DNA of 36,367 bases. Origin: Oscillospiraceae bacterium (GTDB lineage Bacteria > Bacillota > Clostridia > Oscillospirales > Oscillospiraceae). Location of the stretch: the NCBI GenBank assembly GCA_910575265.1, contig CAJTEA010000023.1, positions 1-36,367 of the forward strand. Reading direction: 5' to 3'. The notes under the pieces are model-generated. The model was not told the origin of the DNA, made no database searches, and was given only the letters and a program-made list of their open reading frames with translations. Shown here one piece after another: positions 23,229 through 30,109 of the stretch; within the stretch, counting starts at the first letter, position 1, and the number at the start of each line of letters is the position of its first letter. The position numbers were made by a program, and so were the translations under genes.

Positions 23229-23798
23229 TCATTTTTCCATGGCCGCACTGCCGCCCTTCTTCCTCCGTCTGGCGGCCATATAGCGGTCCTCCTCGCTGAA
23301 AATACAGCCGCAGTACTTCTGCATATAGAACCCGTGTTCCCTGGCAAACTCCTGCCCCGCCTGAAACAGGGGGCGAAAGTCCCGATAGAGAAACTCCACG
23401 CCGTATTTCTCCCCCATTTCCCGGGCGGCGGCGGCGATCCCCTCGTGATTCTGGTAGGGGGAGATAAGCAGCGAGGTGGTAAAGGAGTCAAAGCCGTGTT
23501 CCGCGGCGTACTGGGCGGTTTCCTCCATCCGCGCCCGGTAGCAGTAGGCACACCGGCCATCAATATTTCCGGCCACGGCGGTGATAAAGGGCCGCAGGTC
23601 GTAGGTCCCGCCAATGACCAGTTTCATGCCGATCTCCCTGGAATATTCCTCCAACGCGCGCTTCCGGGCCTGGTACTCGGTGTAAGGGTGGATATTGGGG
23701 TTGAACCAGAAGCCGGTGACGGTTACGCCCTCCTCCCGCAGCCGGGCGATAGGCTGGTTGGCGCAGGGGGCGCAGCAGATGTGCATCAGGGTGTTCAT
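23229..23798 (-). CDS. queH: Epoxyqueuosine reductase QueH
   Basis: 189 residues. The N-terminus MNTLMHICCAPCANQP carries the CC-x2-C cluster. A second set is seen in GRCAYCYRARM, and a further KYCGCIFSEEDRY block is near the end. These Cys/Asp positions bind the iron-sulfur cluster and metal in QueH (DUF208), the non-B12 enzyme for the last step of queuosine synthesis in tRNA. The ATG at 23798 overlaps the stop of the SLOG gene (ATGA) and lies 10 bases after GGAGG. It is the last gene of a tightly packed minus-strand group. Confidence 0.92.
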   Translation of the reverse strand: MNTLMHICCAPCANQPIARLREEGVTVTGFWFNPNIHPYTEYQARKRALEEYSREIGMKLVIGGTYDLRPFITAVAGNIDGRCAYCYRARMEETAQYAAEHGFDSFTTSLLISPYQNHEGIAAAAREMGEKYGVEFLYRDFRPLFQAGQEFAREHGFYMQKYCGCIFSEEDRYMAARRRKKGGSAAMEK

Positions 23799-24310
23799 TG
23801 GCAAAAATCCTCCAGGTCCAGAATAACGGTGTCCAGCCCCTTTTTCATGGCGTAGAGCAGGGTCTGACAGGTGCCCCCTTTGGGCATGCCGTTGTAAACG
23901 GCGATCAGGCGGCAGGATCGGTCCACCATATAGCGGTTGCGGCGCGTCATGCAGAAACGGTCATAGCTGTGCTGCACCAGCGTCTCGAAGTCGCACCGGT
24001 CCAGAATGGACCGGTAGCGCTCCTGTTCCACCTCCGGCCAGCTGTCCGCCTGGGTCTCACAGGGGCGGGCGCACTCCAGGGTGATGTCCCCGTGGCACTC
24101 CCGCAGCGCCAGCACCGCCTCGGCGAAGTACAGGTCGCAGCCCCGGGCCATGCCGCTGATAAAGTGGCGCAGTCCCGACACGTAGGCGTCCTCCACCGCC
24201 TGGGCCAGGCCCCTTTTCAGCCGCCCGCACCGGGGGTCGCCCTCGTCCTCCCCCCAGGGCAGCTTGTCCGGCCGGTGCCCGGTGAAGCAGCAGCTCGTCT
24301 TCTTCTCCAT
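23795..24310 (-). CDS. SLOG-domain protein (DUF1273/YpsA-like)
   Basis: 171 residues. It starts CCFTGHRPDKLPWG, the signature of the YpsA/DUF1273 branch of the SLOG superfamily, and has HFISGMARGCDLYFAEAVLAL, a nucleotide-binding Rossmann-like segment. YpsA is implicated in cell division and growth-related stress in Bacillus; SLOG proteins bind nucleotides or their derivatives. The start overlaps the preceding stop codon (TGATG), and queH overlaps its own end, so the three genes are coupled. The precise substrate is unknown. Confidence 0.82.
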   Translation of the reverse strand: MEKKTSCCFTGHRPDKLPWGEDEGDPRCGRLKRGLAQAVEDAYVSGLRHFISGMARGCDLYFAEAVLALRECHGDITLECARPCETQADSWPEVEQERYRSILDRCDFETLVQHSYDRFCMTRRNRYMVDRSCRLIAVYNGMPKGGTCQTLLYAMKKGLDTVILDLEDFCQ

Positions 24311-25374
24311 CACAGCACAATCAGGTCCTTGGGCGAGCGGGTAATGTCCTCACAGCCGGTCTCGTTGAGGATAAGCACATCCTCAATCCGCACACCGAAG
24401 CGGCCGGGAATATACACCCCCGGCTCGGCGGAAATCACCGCCCCCACAGGCATGAGCCGGGTCTCTCTGGAGCTGGCGTTGGGAGACTCGTGGATGTCCA
24501 CCCCCAGGGAGTGGCCGAAGCCATGGGAAAAATATTCCCCATATCCCGCCTTCTGGAGCACCCTCCGGGCGGCGGCGTCGATCTCCCGGCCGGCGACCCC
24601 CGCCCGGGCGGCGTTGATGCCCGCCTTCTGGGCGGCCAGGACCGCGTTGTACACCGCCTCCATCTCCTCCGTGGGCTGGCCCAGAGCCACGGTGCGGGTC
24701 ATGTCGGAGCAGTAGCCCTCCACCTCGCAGCCAAAATCCATGGTGATGAACATGCCTGTGTCCACCACCTGGTCGCCGGGGACGGCGTGGGGCCGGGAGC
24801 CGTTGGGTCCGGCGGCCACGATGGGGTCGAAGGACACCTTCTCCCCGCCCCGGCTGAGCAGCTCATAGACCAGCCGGGCGGCGATCTCCCGCTCGGTCAT
24901 GCCGGGACGGATGAAGTTCAAAATGGCCTTGAAGGCCTCGTCGGTAATCTCCTGGGCCCGGCGCATATAGGCCAGCTCCTCCTGGTCCTTGGAGGCCCGC
25001 AGATCGTCCAGCAGCTTCTGGGCGGGGGTGAGGATGCCGGGCAGCTCCTGGGCATACCTCCTGTGCGCGTCCACCGTCATGGCTCCGCTCTCAAAGCCGA
25101 TGTTGTGGAGCTGTTTCCCCTCGATATATTCCCTGGCAAAGGCCACATGCCCCTTGTCCGGGGTGGTGAGACAGATCTCCGGACCCTGAATCCGCTCCCG
25201 CGCGGCCTCGATATACCGCCCGTCGGTGGAGTACCGGGCCCCGTCCCGGGTGACCAGCAGCAGGCCCTCCCCGTGGAAACCCAGGGCGTAGCGCTCCCCG
25301 GACTCGCTGGTAATCAGCATGGCGTCCAGACCGTACTCCGGCAGCTGGGCGGCGATCTTTTCAATGTGGTTCAT
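24310..25374 (-). CDS. Xaa-Pro aminopeptidase (M24 family)
   Basis: 354 residues. A creatinase-type N-terminal domain (about 1-125) precedes the pita-bread catalytic domain. The five metal ligands are visible: Asp in FITMDFGCE, Asp in YCSDMTRTV, His in HGFGHSLGVDIHE, Glu in VISAEPGVY and Glu in VRIEDVLIL. It cleaves N-terminal residues next to proline using two metal ions. GGAGG is found 9 bases before the ATG. Downstream genes are overlapped. Confidence 0.94.
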   Translation of the reverse strand: MNHIEKIAAQLPEYGLDAMLITSESGERYALGFHGEGLLLVTRDGARYSTDGRYIEAARERIQGPEICLTTPDKGHVAFAREYIEGKQLHNIGFESGAMTVDAHRRYAQELPGILTPAQKLLDDLRASKDQEELAYMRRAQEITDEAFKAILNFIRPGMTEREIAARLVYELLSRGGEKVSFDPIVAAGPNGSRPHAVPGDQVVDTGMFITMDFGCEVEGYCSDMTRTVALGQPTEEMEAVYNAVLAAQKAGINAARAGVAGREIDAAARRVLQKAGYGEYFSHGFGHSLGVDIHESPNASSRETRLMPVGAVISAEPGVYIPGRFGVRIEDVLILNETGCEDITRSPKDLIVL

Positions 25375-25392
25375 TAAAATCTTCCTCCAATT

Positions 25393-25609
25393 TTATGGCT
25401 GCATTACACAGAATATAATTCCAAGCACAACAAAGCATCCTCTCATCAGTCTCACTATAACCAATTCATGAGGATAGGGTTCCCGTTCATCCCAGCTTCG
25501 AAAAATAAACAGCATATCCATCCGAACTCTCCCATGTAGCCTTCGGAAACATAAAAATCAATGTACCGATACAAATCATCAGTACTCCAACCACAATATC
25601 CATAATCAT
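25393..25609 (-). pseudogene. Small two-segment membrane protein, frameshifted
   Basis: From ATG 25609 the frame reads MIMDIVVGVLMICIGTLIFMF and then YAVYFSKLG before an early TGA. Removing one T from the T5 run at about 25505-25509 restores a frame reading FRSWDEREPYPHELVIVRLMRG and a second hydrophobic stretch (CFVVLGIIFCVMQP) to TAA at 25393. The two halves together look like a short DUF6199-type membrane protein. It is either a pseudogene or a sequencing error in the homopolymer. Lower GC than its neighbours. No other gene fits this 250-base gap. Confidence 0.5.
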
Positions 25610-25621
25610 AATCCAGCCCTC

Positions 25622-26500
25622 TCAGTGGGCGGCCACAGGCCGCCCCTGCATCAAAGCCTCATAGGTCCGTTTCATGGTCAGCGCGTCCTCCGCCTGGGTG
25701 CCGGCGGACTCGCAGATGAAGGTGGGCGACCAGCCCCGGCGGGCGATCTCAGCCGCCAGAGGGGCCCAGCCTGGGCCGTAGCCGCCGTCATCGTTAAAGG
25801 CGCGGTGGCACTTCTCCCCGCCCTTGGGGGTGAACTCGATGTGGGAGAAGTGGCTGTGAAAGGTGCTGGCCCGGTCCGGCCCCAGCACCTCCTCCACCCG
25901 GTCCAGCATGCGGCGGAAGGCCTCCGGGCCGTCGTCCGCGCCTAACGAACGGGCGTAGAGGTGTCCGAAGTCAACGCAGGGAATCAGCCGCCCGTCCAGG
26001 GTACACAGCTCCAGCACCTCGTCCAGGTCGCCCAGCTGATTGATCTTGCCCATCGTCTCCGGACACAGCGCGATATGCCCCAGGCCGGCGGTGTCCAGTA
26101 CGGTCAGCAGAGCGGTCATGCCCCGTTTGGCGATATCCAGCGCCTCCCGGCGGGACCGGCCCATGAGGGCTCCGGTATGGACCACCACCCGTGCGGCCCC
26201 CATCCAGTCCGCCGCCGCGCAGGCCGCCAGCACATAGCCGTTGTTCTTCAAGATGCTCTCCTGGCTGGGGTTGGCAAGATTGATGAAATAGGGGGCGTGG
26301 AGGGACAGCCCTATCCCCGCCGCCCGGGCGGCCTCCCCCAGCTTGAGGGCGGTTTCTTTCCTGATCCGGACCCCCTGGCCGCACTGGTACTCATAGCAGT
26401 CCAGGCCAAAGTCCGCGATCCACCCGGGGGCGTCCAGGGAGGACTTGTGGACCCTGGAAAAGCTGTCGCAGTTGCCCGCCGGACCGAATTGGGCGCTCAT
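25622..26500 (-). CDS. Endonuclease IV-like (AP endonuclease family 2) TIM-barrel protein
   Basis: 292 residues. TIM-barrel metal ligands are visible: His in LSLHAPYFINLAN, His in VVHTGAL, Glu in LCPETMGK, Asp and His in CVDFGHLYAR, His in FHSHFSHIEF and Glu in FICESAG. This order is that of the Nfo/xylose-isomerase-like endonuclease IV family, which cuts DNA at abasic sites using metals. The sequence is of near-normal length (285). ATG with GGAGG 8 bases upstream; the start overlaps the YqeG stop (ATGA). DNA repair is the family role; some relatives have different substrates. Confidence 0.85.
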   Translation of the reverse strand: MSAQFGPAGNCDSFSRVHKSSLDAPGWIADFGLDCYEYQCGQGVRIRKETALKLGEAARAAGIGLSLHAPYFINLANPSQESILKNNGYVLAACAAADWMGAARVVVHTGALMGRSRREALDIAKRGMTALLTVLDTAGLGHIALCPETMGKINQLGDLDEVLELCTLDGRLIPCVDFGHLYARSLGADDGPEAFRRMLDRVEEVLGPDRASTFHSHFSHIEFTPKGGEKCHRAFNDDGGYGPGWAPLAAEIARRGWSPTFICESAGTQAEDALTMKRTYEALMQGRPVAAH

Positions 26501-27003
26501 AGAAAAGGCCTCCTTTTTCCAGCCTCCCGAAAGGGGGTCTCGATGGCGTAGCGGACATAGCGGAAGGGGTTGCCCGCCAGACGGATGGGCTGAACCAGCA
26601 GGGGGGTCACTCCGGCGCGGTTGGCCCCCAGGGTGTCGGTAAAAATCTGGTCGCCCACCATAACCGTTTCCTCGGGCTTTACTCCCATGCGCTCCATGGC
26701 CCGGAGATAGCCCGTTCTGCCGGGCTTGCCGGAACGGCCCTGATAGGGGATGCCCAGCTTTTCGGCAAACCGCTGGGCCCGGCCCGGCTTGCGGCTGTTA
26801 GACAGCAGAAACAGCCGAATGCCCTCGGCCTCCAGCGCCTCCTTCCAGGCGATGATCTCCGCCGGGGGCTGGGTCACCTTGTAGGCCACCAGGGTGTTGT
26901 CCAGATCGGCCAGCGCCAGGCGGATTCCCCGCTCGGCCAGCGCCCTGGGAGAAATGTCGGTCACAGAGGGGTAAACCCCCCGGGGGATGGGTGAAAAGGA
27001 CAT
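26497..27003 (-). CDS. YqeG family HAD-type phosphatase
   Basis: 168 residues. The HAD motif I is DLDNTLVAYK (about residue 34), motif II lies in LFLLSNSRK, and the third is MVGDQIFTDTLGANRAGV. This is the YqeG (HAD IIIA) subfamily found widely in Firmicutes; substrate not known. Coupled to the endonuclease IV-like gene by a 4-base overlap. In other Firmicutes yqeG is often near yqeH and aroE, which is not the case here. Confidence 0.92.
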   Translation of the reverse strand: MSFSPIPRGVYPSVTDISPRALAERGIRLALADLDNTLVAYKVTQPPAEIIAWKEALEAEGIRLFLLSNSRKPGRAQRFAEKLGIPYQGRSGKPGRTGYLRAMERMGVKPEETVMVGDQIFTDTLGANRAGVTPLLVQPIRLAGNPFRYVRYAIETPFREAGKRRPFL

Positions 27004-27020
27004 AGTTCTAACCTCTCGTC

Positions 27021-27060
27021 AAATTTCATACGGTGTACAGTATATCACAGGATGAAATTT
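27021..27060. repeat. 9-bp inverted repeat in a divergent promoter region
   Basis: AAATTTCAT (27021-27029) and ATGAAATTT (27052-27060) are exact inverse copies with 22 bases between. They flank the -10-like sequences (GTATAT/GATATACT) of the divergent yqeG and 27080 genes, so they may be an operator pair. Confidence 0.5.
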
Positions 27061-27079
27061 CGGACAAGGGGGAACTCCC

Positions 27080-27880
27080 ATGGCTCAGGACACCTTTATC
27101 ATCATGTTACCGCCCCGGCAGCTGCCCGCCCTTCAAGGGTGGCGGGTCACGCCCGCCCATCTGGCCTACCGGCTGGGGCCGGGGCCCCACCTGTTCCGGG
27201 CTGACAACACTGTCCCCCGGGGTGGGCTGATGGTGGTGGACGACCGGGGATTCGGCGGTCTTGGCCCCACCGGTCCGCTGTGCCAGGAGATTCTGCGGGA
27301 GTGCCAGGCCCGGGGGTTCTCCGGAGCCATTTTGGACTTTGACAACCGCCTGCCCCCGCTGGAACAGATCGCCGGGCAGCTGGATGAGTCCTTCGCCCGG
27401 CGGGGCTGGAGCCTCTATGTACCCGAGCCCTACGGCAGCCGCGCTCCCCACGCCCGGGTGATGATCCCCTCCGCCCTGTCCGGCGGCTCTCTTCAACAGC
27501 GTCTGGAGGAGGCGCTGGAGCGTTTGGGCGAAAACCGGGTGGCGCTGGCGCTGGAGAAGCGGGCGGAGGACTTTACCCTGCCTTCCCCCACCGGCTCCGG
27601 CCAGCCTCTGAGCGAGCAGGAGCTGGAAACGCTGCGGCAGCGCCTGTCTCCCTCGGTGTTCTTCTCCGGGGAGCTGTGCGCCCGGTACTTCACCTATATG
27701 AGCCGGGAGAGCGGCGGGCACTTCGTCCTCTTTGACGACGGCGACACCCTGCGCCGCAAGGTGGAGGTGGCCCGCAGGCTGGGCATTCAAACCTTTCTGG
27801 CTCCCTGGGCGGAGGCGGCCCCCTATATGGCCCAGCTGGGCATCCAGCGCCGGACCGAGCAGCGTCCCGGCCGGCGCTGA
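27080..27880 (+). CDS. Protein of unknown function, possibly a TIM-barrel (GH18-like) fold
   Basis: 266 residues with no recognised family. Alternating beta and helix stretches suggest an alpha/beta barrel. One strand (GFSGAILDFDNRLPPLEQI) is reminiscent of the DxxDxDxE strand of GH18 chitinase-type barrels, but the catalytic Glu position is Asp and the preceding Asp is missing. The C-terminal part (HFVLFDDGDTLRRKVEVARRLGIQTFLAPWAEA) fits the last strands of such a barrel. No signal peptide or membrane segment. AAGGGGGA precedes the ATG. It is transcribed alone, diverging from yqeG and ending in a strong terminator. Function not assigned. Confidence 0.7.
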   Translation: MAQDTFIIMLPPRQLPALQGWRVTPAHLAYRLGPGPHLFRADNTVPRGGLMVVDDRGFGGLGPTGPLCQEILRECQARGFSGAILDFDNRLPPLEQIAGQLDESFARRGWSLYVPEPYGSRAPHARVMIPSALSGGSLQQRLEEALERLGENRVALALEKRAEDFTLPSPTGSGQPLSEQELETLRQRLSPSVFFSGELCARYFTYMSRESGGHFVLFDDGDTLRRKVEVARRLGIQTFLAPWAEAAPYMAQLGIQRRTEQRPGRR

Positions 27881-27885
27881 ACACA

Positions 27886-27921
27886 AAAATCACCGCGCGG
27901 CGTTTGCCGCGCGGTGATTTT
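27886..27921. terminator. Bidirectional terminator between the unknown gene and fhs
   Basis: A 16-bp perfect stem (27886-27901 with 27906-27921), A-rich on one side and T-rich on the other, so it works for both converging genes. Confidence 0.93.
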
Positions 27922-27939
27922 GCCTGAACGGAAGGGGAC

Positions 27940-29613
27940 TTAGAACAGGCCGGTAATCTTTCCGTTCTCGTCGATGTCGATGCGCTCGGCGGAGGGCACC
28001 TTGGGCAGGCCGGGCATGGTCATGATATCGCCGGTGAGGGCGACGATGAAGCCGGCGCCGGCGCACACCTTCAGGTTGCGGACGGTGACCTCAAAGCCCT
28101 TGGGCGCGCCCAGCAGGCTCTGGTTGTCGGAGAAGGAGTACTGGGTCTTGGCCATGCAGATGGGCAGATCGCCGAAGCCCAGGTCGGTGAGCTGCTGGGC
28201 CTGCTTCCTGGCGTTGGGTGTGAGCACCACCTTGTCGCCGTGGTACACCCGGGTGACGATGGTGTTCAGCTTCTCCTCGATGGTGGCCTTGTCGTCATAG
28301 ACAAAGGAGAACTGGTTGGGCTGCTCGCACAGCCGGACCACCTCCTCGGCCAGGGCCTTGCCGCCCTCACCGCCCTTGGCCCACACCTCGGACAGGGCCA
28401 CATTGACGCCCAGCTCGTTGCACTTCTTCTCCACCAGGTCCAGCTCGGCCTTGGTGTCGGTGGGGAAGGCGTTGATGGCCACCACACAGGGCAGGCCGTA
28501 GACGTTCTTCACGTTGTCCACGTGCTGGAGCAGGTTGGGCAGACCCTTCTCCAGGGCCTCCAGGTTCTCGTTGTTCAGCTCGGGCTTGGGCACACCGCCG
28601 TGGTACTTCAGGGCGCGGACGGTGGCCACGATGACAACAGCGGAGGGCTTTAACCCGGCCTTGCGGCACTTGATGTCGATGAACTTCTCCGCGCCCAGGT
28701 CAGCGGCGAAGCCGGCCTCGGTGATGGCGTAGTCAGCCACCTTCAGGGCCATGCGGGTGGCCATAACGGAGTTGCAGCCGTGGGCGATGTTGGCGAAGGG
28801 GCCGCCGTGAATAAAGGCGGGGGTGCCCTCCAGGGTCTGGACCAGATTGGGCTTGACGGCATCCTTCAGCAGGGCGGCCATGGCGCCCTCCGCCTTCAGG
28901 TCGTGAGCGGTAACCGGCTTGCCGTCGAAGGTGTAGGCCACGATCATCTTGCCCAGCCGCTCCTTCAGGTCGGAGATGGAGGTGGACAGGCACAGCACCG
29001 CCATAATCTCGCTGGCCACAGTGATCTCAAAGCCGTCCTCCCGGGGGACGCCCTGCATCTTGCCGCCCAGGCCGTTGATGATGTGACGCAGCTGGCGGTC
29101 GTTCATATCCACGGCCCGCTTCCAGGTGATCTGCTTGACGTCGATGCCCAGGGCGTTGCCCTGCTGAATGTGGTTGTCCAGCATGGCGGCCATCAGGTTG
29201 TTGGCCGCGCCGATGGCGTGGAAGTCGCCGGTGAAGTGGAGGTTGATGTCCTCCATGGGGACCACCTGGGCGTAGCCGCCGCCGGCCGCGCCGCCCTTCA
29301 CGCCGAACACGGGGCCCAGAGAGGGCTCCCGGAGAGCGACGGCGGACTTCTTACCGATTTTGCGCAAACCGTCGGCCAGGCCCACAGAGGTGGTGGTCTT
29401 GCCCTCGCCGGCGGGGGTGGGGGTGATGGCGGTGACCAGAATCAGCTTGCCGTCCGGGGCACCGGTCTCCTTCAGCATCTGATAGTCGATCTTGGCCTTG
29501 TAGTTGCCGTACATCTCCAGATACTTCTCATCGATGCCGGCGGCGGCGGCAATTTCGGTAATGCGCTGTGGGGTATGCTCCTGGGCGATCTCAATGTCAG
29601 ACTTGATGCTCAT
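27940..29613 (-). CDS. fhs: Formate-tetrahydrofolate ligase
   Basis: 557 residues, normal length. ATP-binding loop [12 protein letters not shown] at about 64-75, followed by [24 protein letters not shown], the conserved family block, and an FTGDFHAI segment. The enzyme makes 10-formyl-THF from formate, THF and ATP, central to one-carbon metabolism and the Wood-Ljungdahl methyl branch. GGAGG is 9 bases from the ATG. It ends in a shared terminator and has its own promoter. It is close to the ammonia-lyase operon, and histidine breakdown can produce formimino/formyl-THF, but no direct link is shown here. Confidence 0.97.
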   Translation of the reverse strand: MSIKSDIEIAQEHTPQRITEIAAAAGIDEKYLEMYGNYKAKIDYQMLKETGAPDGKLILVTAITPTPAGEGKTTTSVGLADGLRKIGKKSAVALREPSLGPVFGVKGGAAGGGYAQVVPMEDINLHFTGDFHAIGAANNLMAAMLDNHIQQGNALGIDVKQITWKRAVDMNDRQLRHIINGLGGKMQGVPREDGFEITVASEIMAVLCLSTSISDLKERLGKMIVAYTFDGKPVTAHDLKAEGAMAALLKDAVKPNLVQTLEGTPAFIHGGPFANIAHGCNSVMATRMALKVADYAITEAGFAADLGAEKFIDIKCRKAGLKPSAVVIVATVRALKYHGGVPKPELNNENLEALEKGLPNLLQHVDNVKNVYGLPCVVAINAFPTDTKAELDLVEKKCNELGVNVALSEVWAKGGEGGKALAEEVVRLCEQPNQFSFVYDDKATIEEKLNTIVTRVYHGDKVVLTPNARKQAQQLTDLGFGDLPICMAKTQYSFSDNQSLLGAPKGFEVTVRNLKVCAGAGFIVALTGDIMTMPGLPKVPSAERIDIDENGKITGLF

Positions 29614-29649
29614 AGCTGTGGGCCTCCTGCTTTCATATATTTTGTTTGG

Positions 29650-29710
29650 TTCGGAATTCCCTTCCGAATTTGACTGTCGCCATTATAACGCACAAACCAA
29701 ATCTCGTAAA
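29650..29710 (-). promoter_or_regulatory. fhs promoter and short 5' hairpin
   Basis: Minus strand TTTACG (29710-29705), 17 bases, TATAAT (29687-29682). Transcription should begin near 29675. The leader then has TTCGGAA/TTCCGAA arms (29650-29656 and 29662-29668). No ZTP- or THF-riboswitch pattern was seen. Confidence 0.7.
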
Positions 29711-29910
29711 CCATATTTTTTTCTCACATCAGGACAAATACTTTTTTTTCGAAAGAAAAAGCCCGCCGAAAGCCCCTTTTCAAAACATCTCCTCCGCGTA
29801 CCGCTTCTCCCACAGGGGCTCTTTTGTAATTTATCGTACCGCTGTATCGGCTCATTAGTAATTAACCGTAACACTGTACAACTAACTTTTCTATTTTAAA
29901 AAGATTTTTG
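29711..29910. other. AT-rich gap between fhs and the ammonia-lyase operon
   Basis: No supported gene. AGCCCCT (29771-29777) pairs with AGGGGCT (29814-29820) and CTTTTG follows, and CGTACCGCT occurs twice (29797-29805, 29835-29843). CTTTTT...AAAAAG around TTTCGAAA forms a small palindrome near 29750. These could be upstream control elements or old debris. Confidence 0.45.
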
Positions 29911-29939
29911 TTGATTTTAACAATTATCTATGTTATGAT
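29911..29939 (+). promoter_or_regulatory. Promoter of the nhaC-hutH-like operon
   Basis: TTGATT (29911-29916), 17 bases, TATGAT (29934-29939); flanked upstream by A/T-rich DNA. The predicted start at about 29946 is immediately before the structured leader. Confidence 0.7.
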
Positions 29940-29954
29940 AATCCTGCCTGAAGT

Positions 29955-30060
29955 CCCTCTGGAGAGGGGCCCTCCCGCAGACAGGCCAAAACCTCCTGGC
30001 GGCATCCGCCGCCGTATGGGATGGGGAGGCGGCGGACCGCCGCGGGAGGGAACCAGAGGG
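29955..30060 (+). ncRNA. Nested, GC-rich leader RNA; candidate cis-regulatory element
   Basis: Three perfect pairings are nested: CCCTCTGG (29955-29962) with CCAGAGGG (30053-30060); CCCTCCCGC (29970-29978) with GCGGGAGGG (30042-30050); CCGCCGCC (30006-30013) with GGCGGCGG (30028-30035). A small CAGG/CCTG hairpin fits in the remaining loop, giving a three-way junction. A competing GGCGG/CCGCC hairpin at about 29998-30010 would allow switching. The outer 3' strand contains an AGAGGGG that could serve as a ribosome binding site for an in-frame ATG at 30071. The neighbour is a Na+/H+ antiporter-family gene, so a metal-ion riboswitch is a possibility, but no known class was recognised. Confidence 0.5.
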
Positions 30061-30109
30061 GTTTCAACATATGGAAGAGGAATGCAAATCAAGAAAGAGG
30101 GGTACATTT

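Noticed and set aside
29614..29680. A ZTP or tetrahydrofolate riboswitch before fhs
   Set aside because: These are frequent upstream of one-carbon genes, but the 60-base leader contains only one small hairpin and none of the conserved riboswitch segments.
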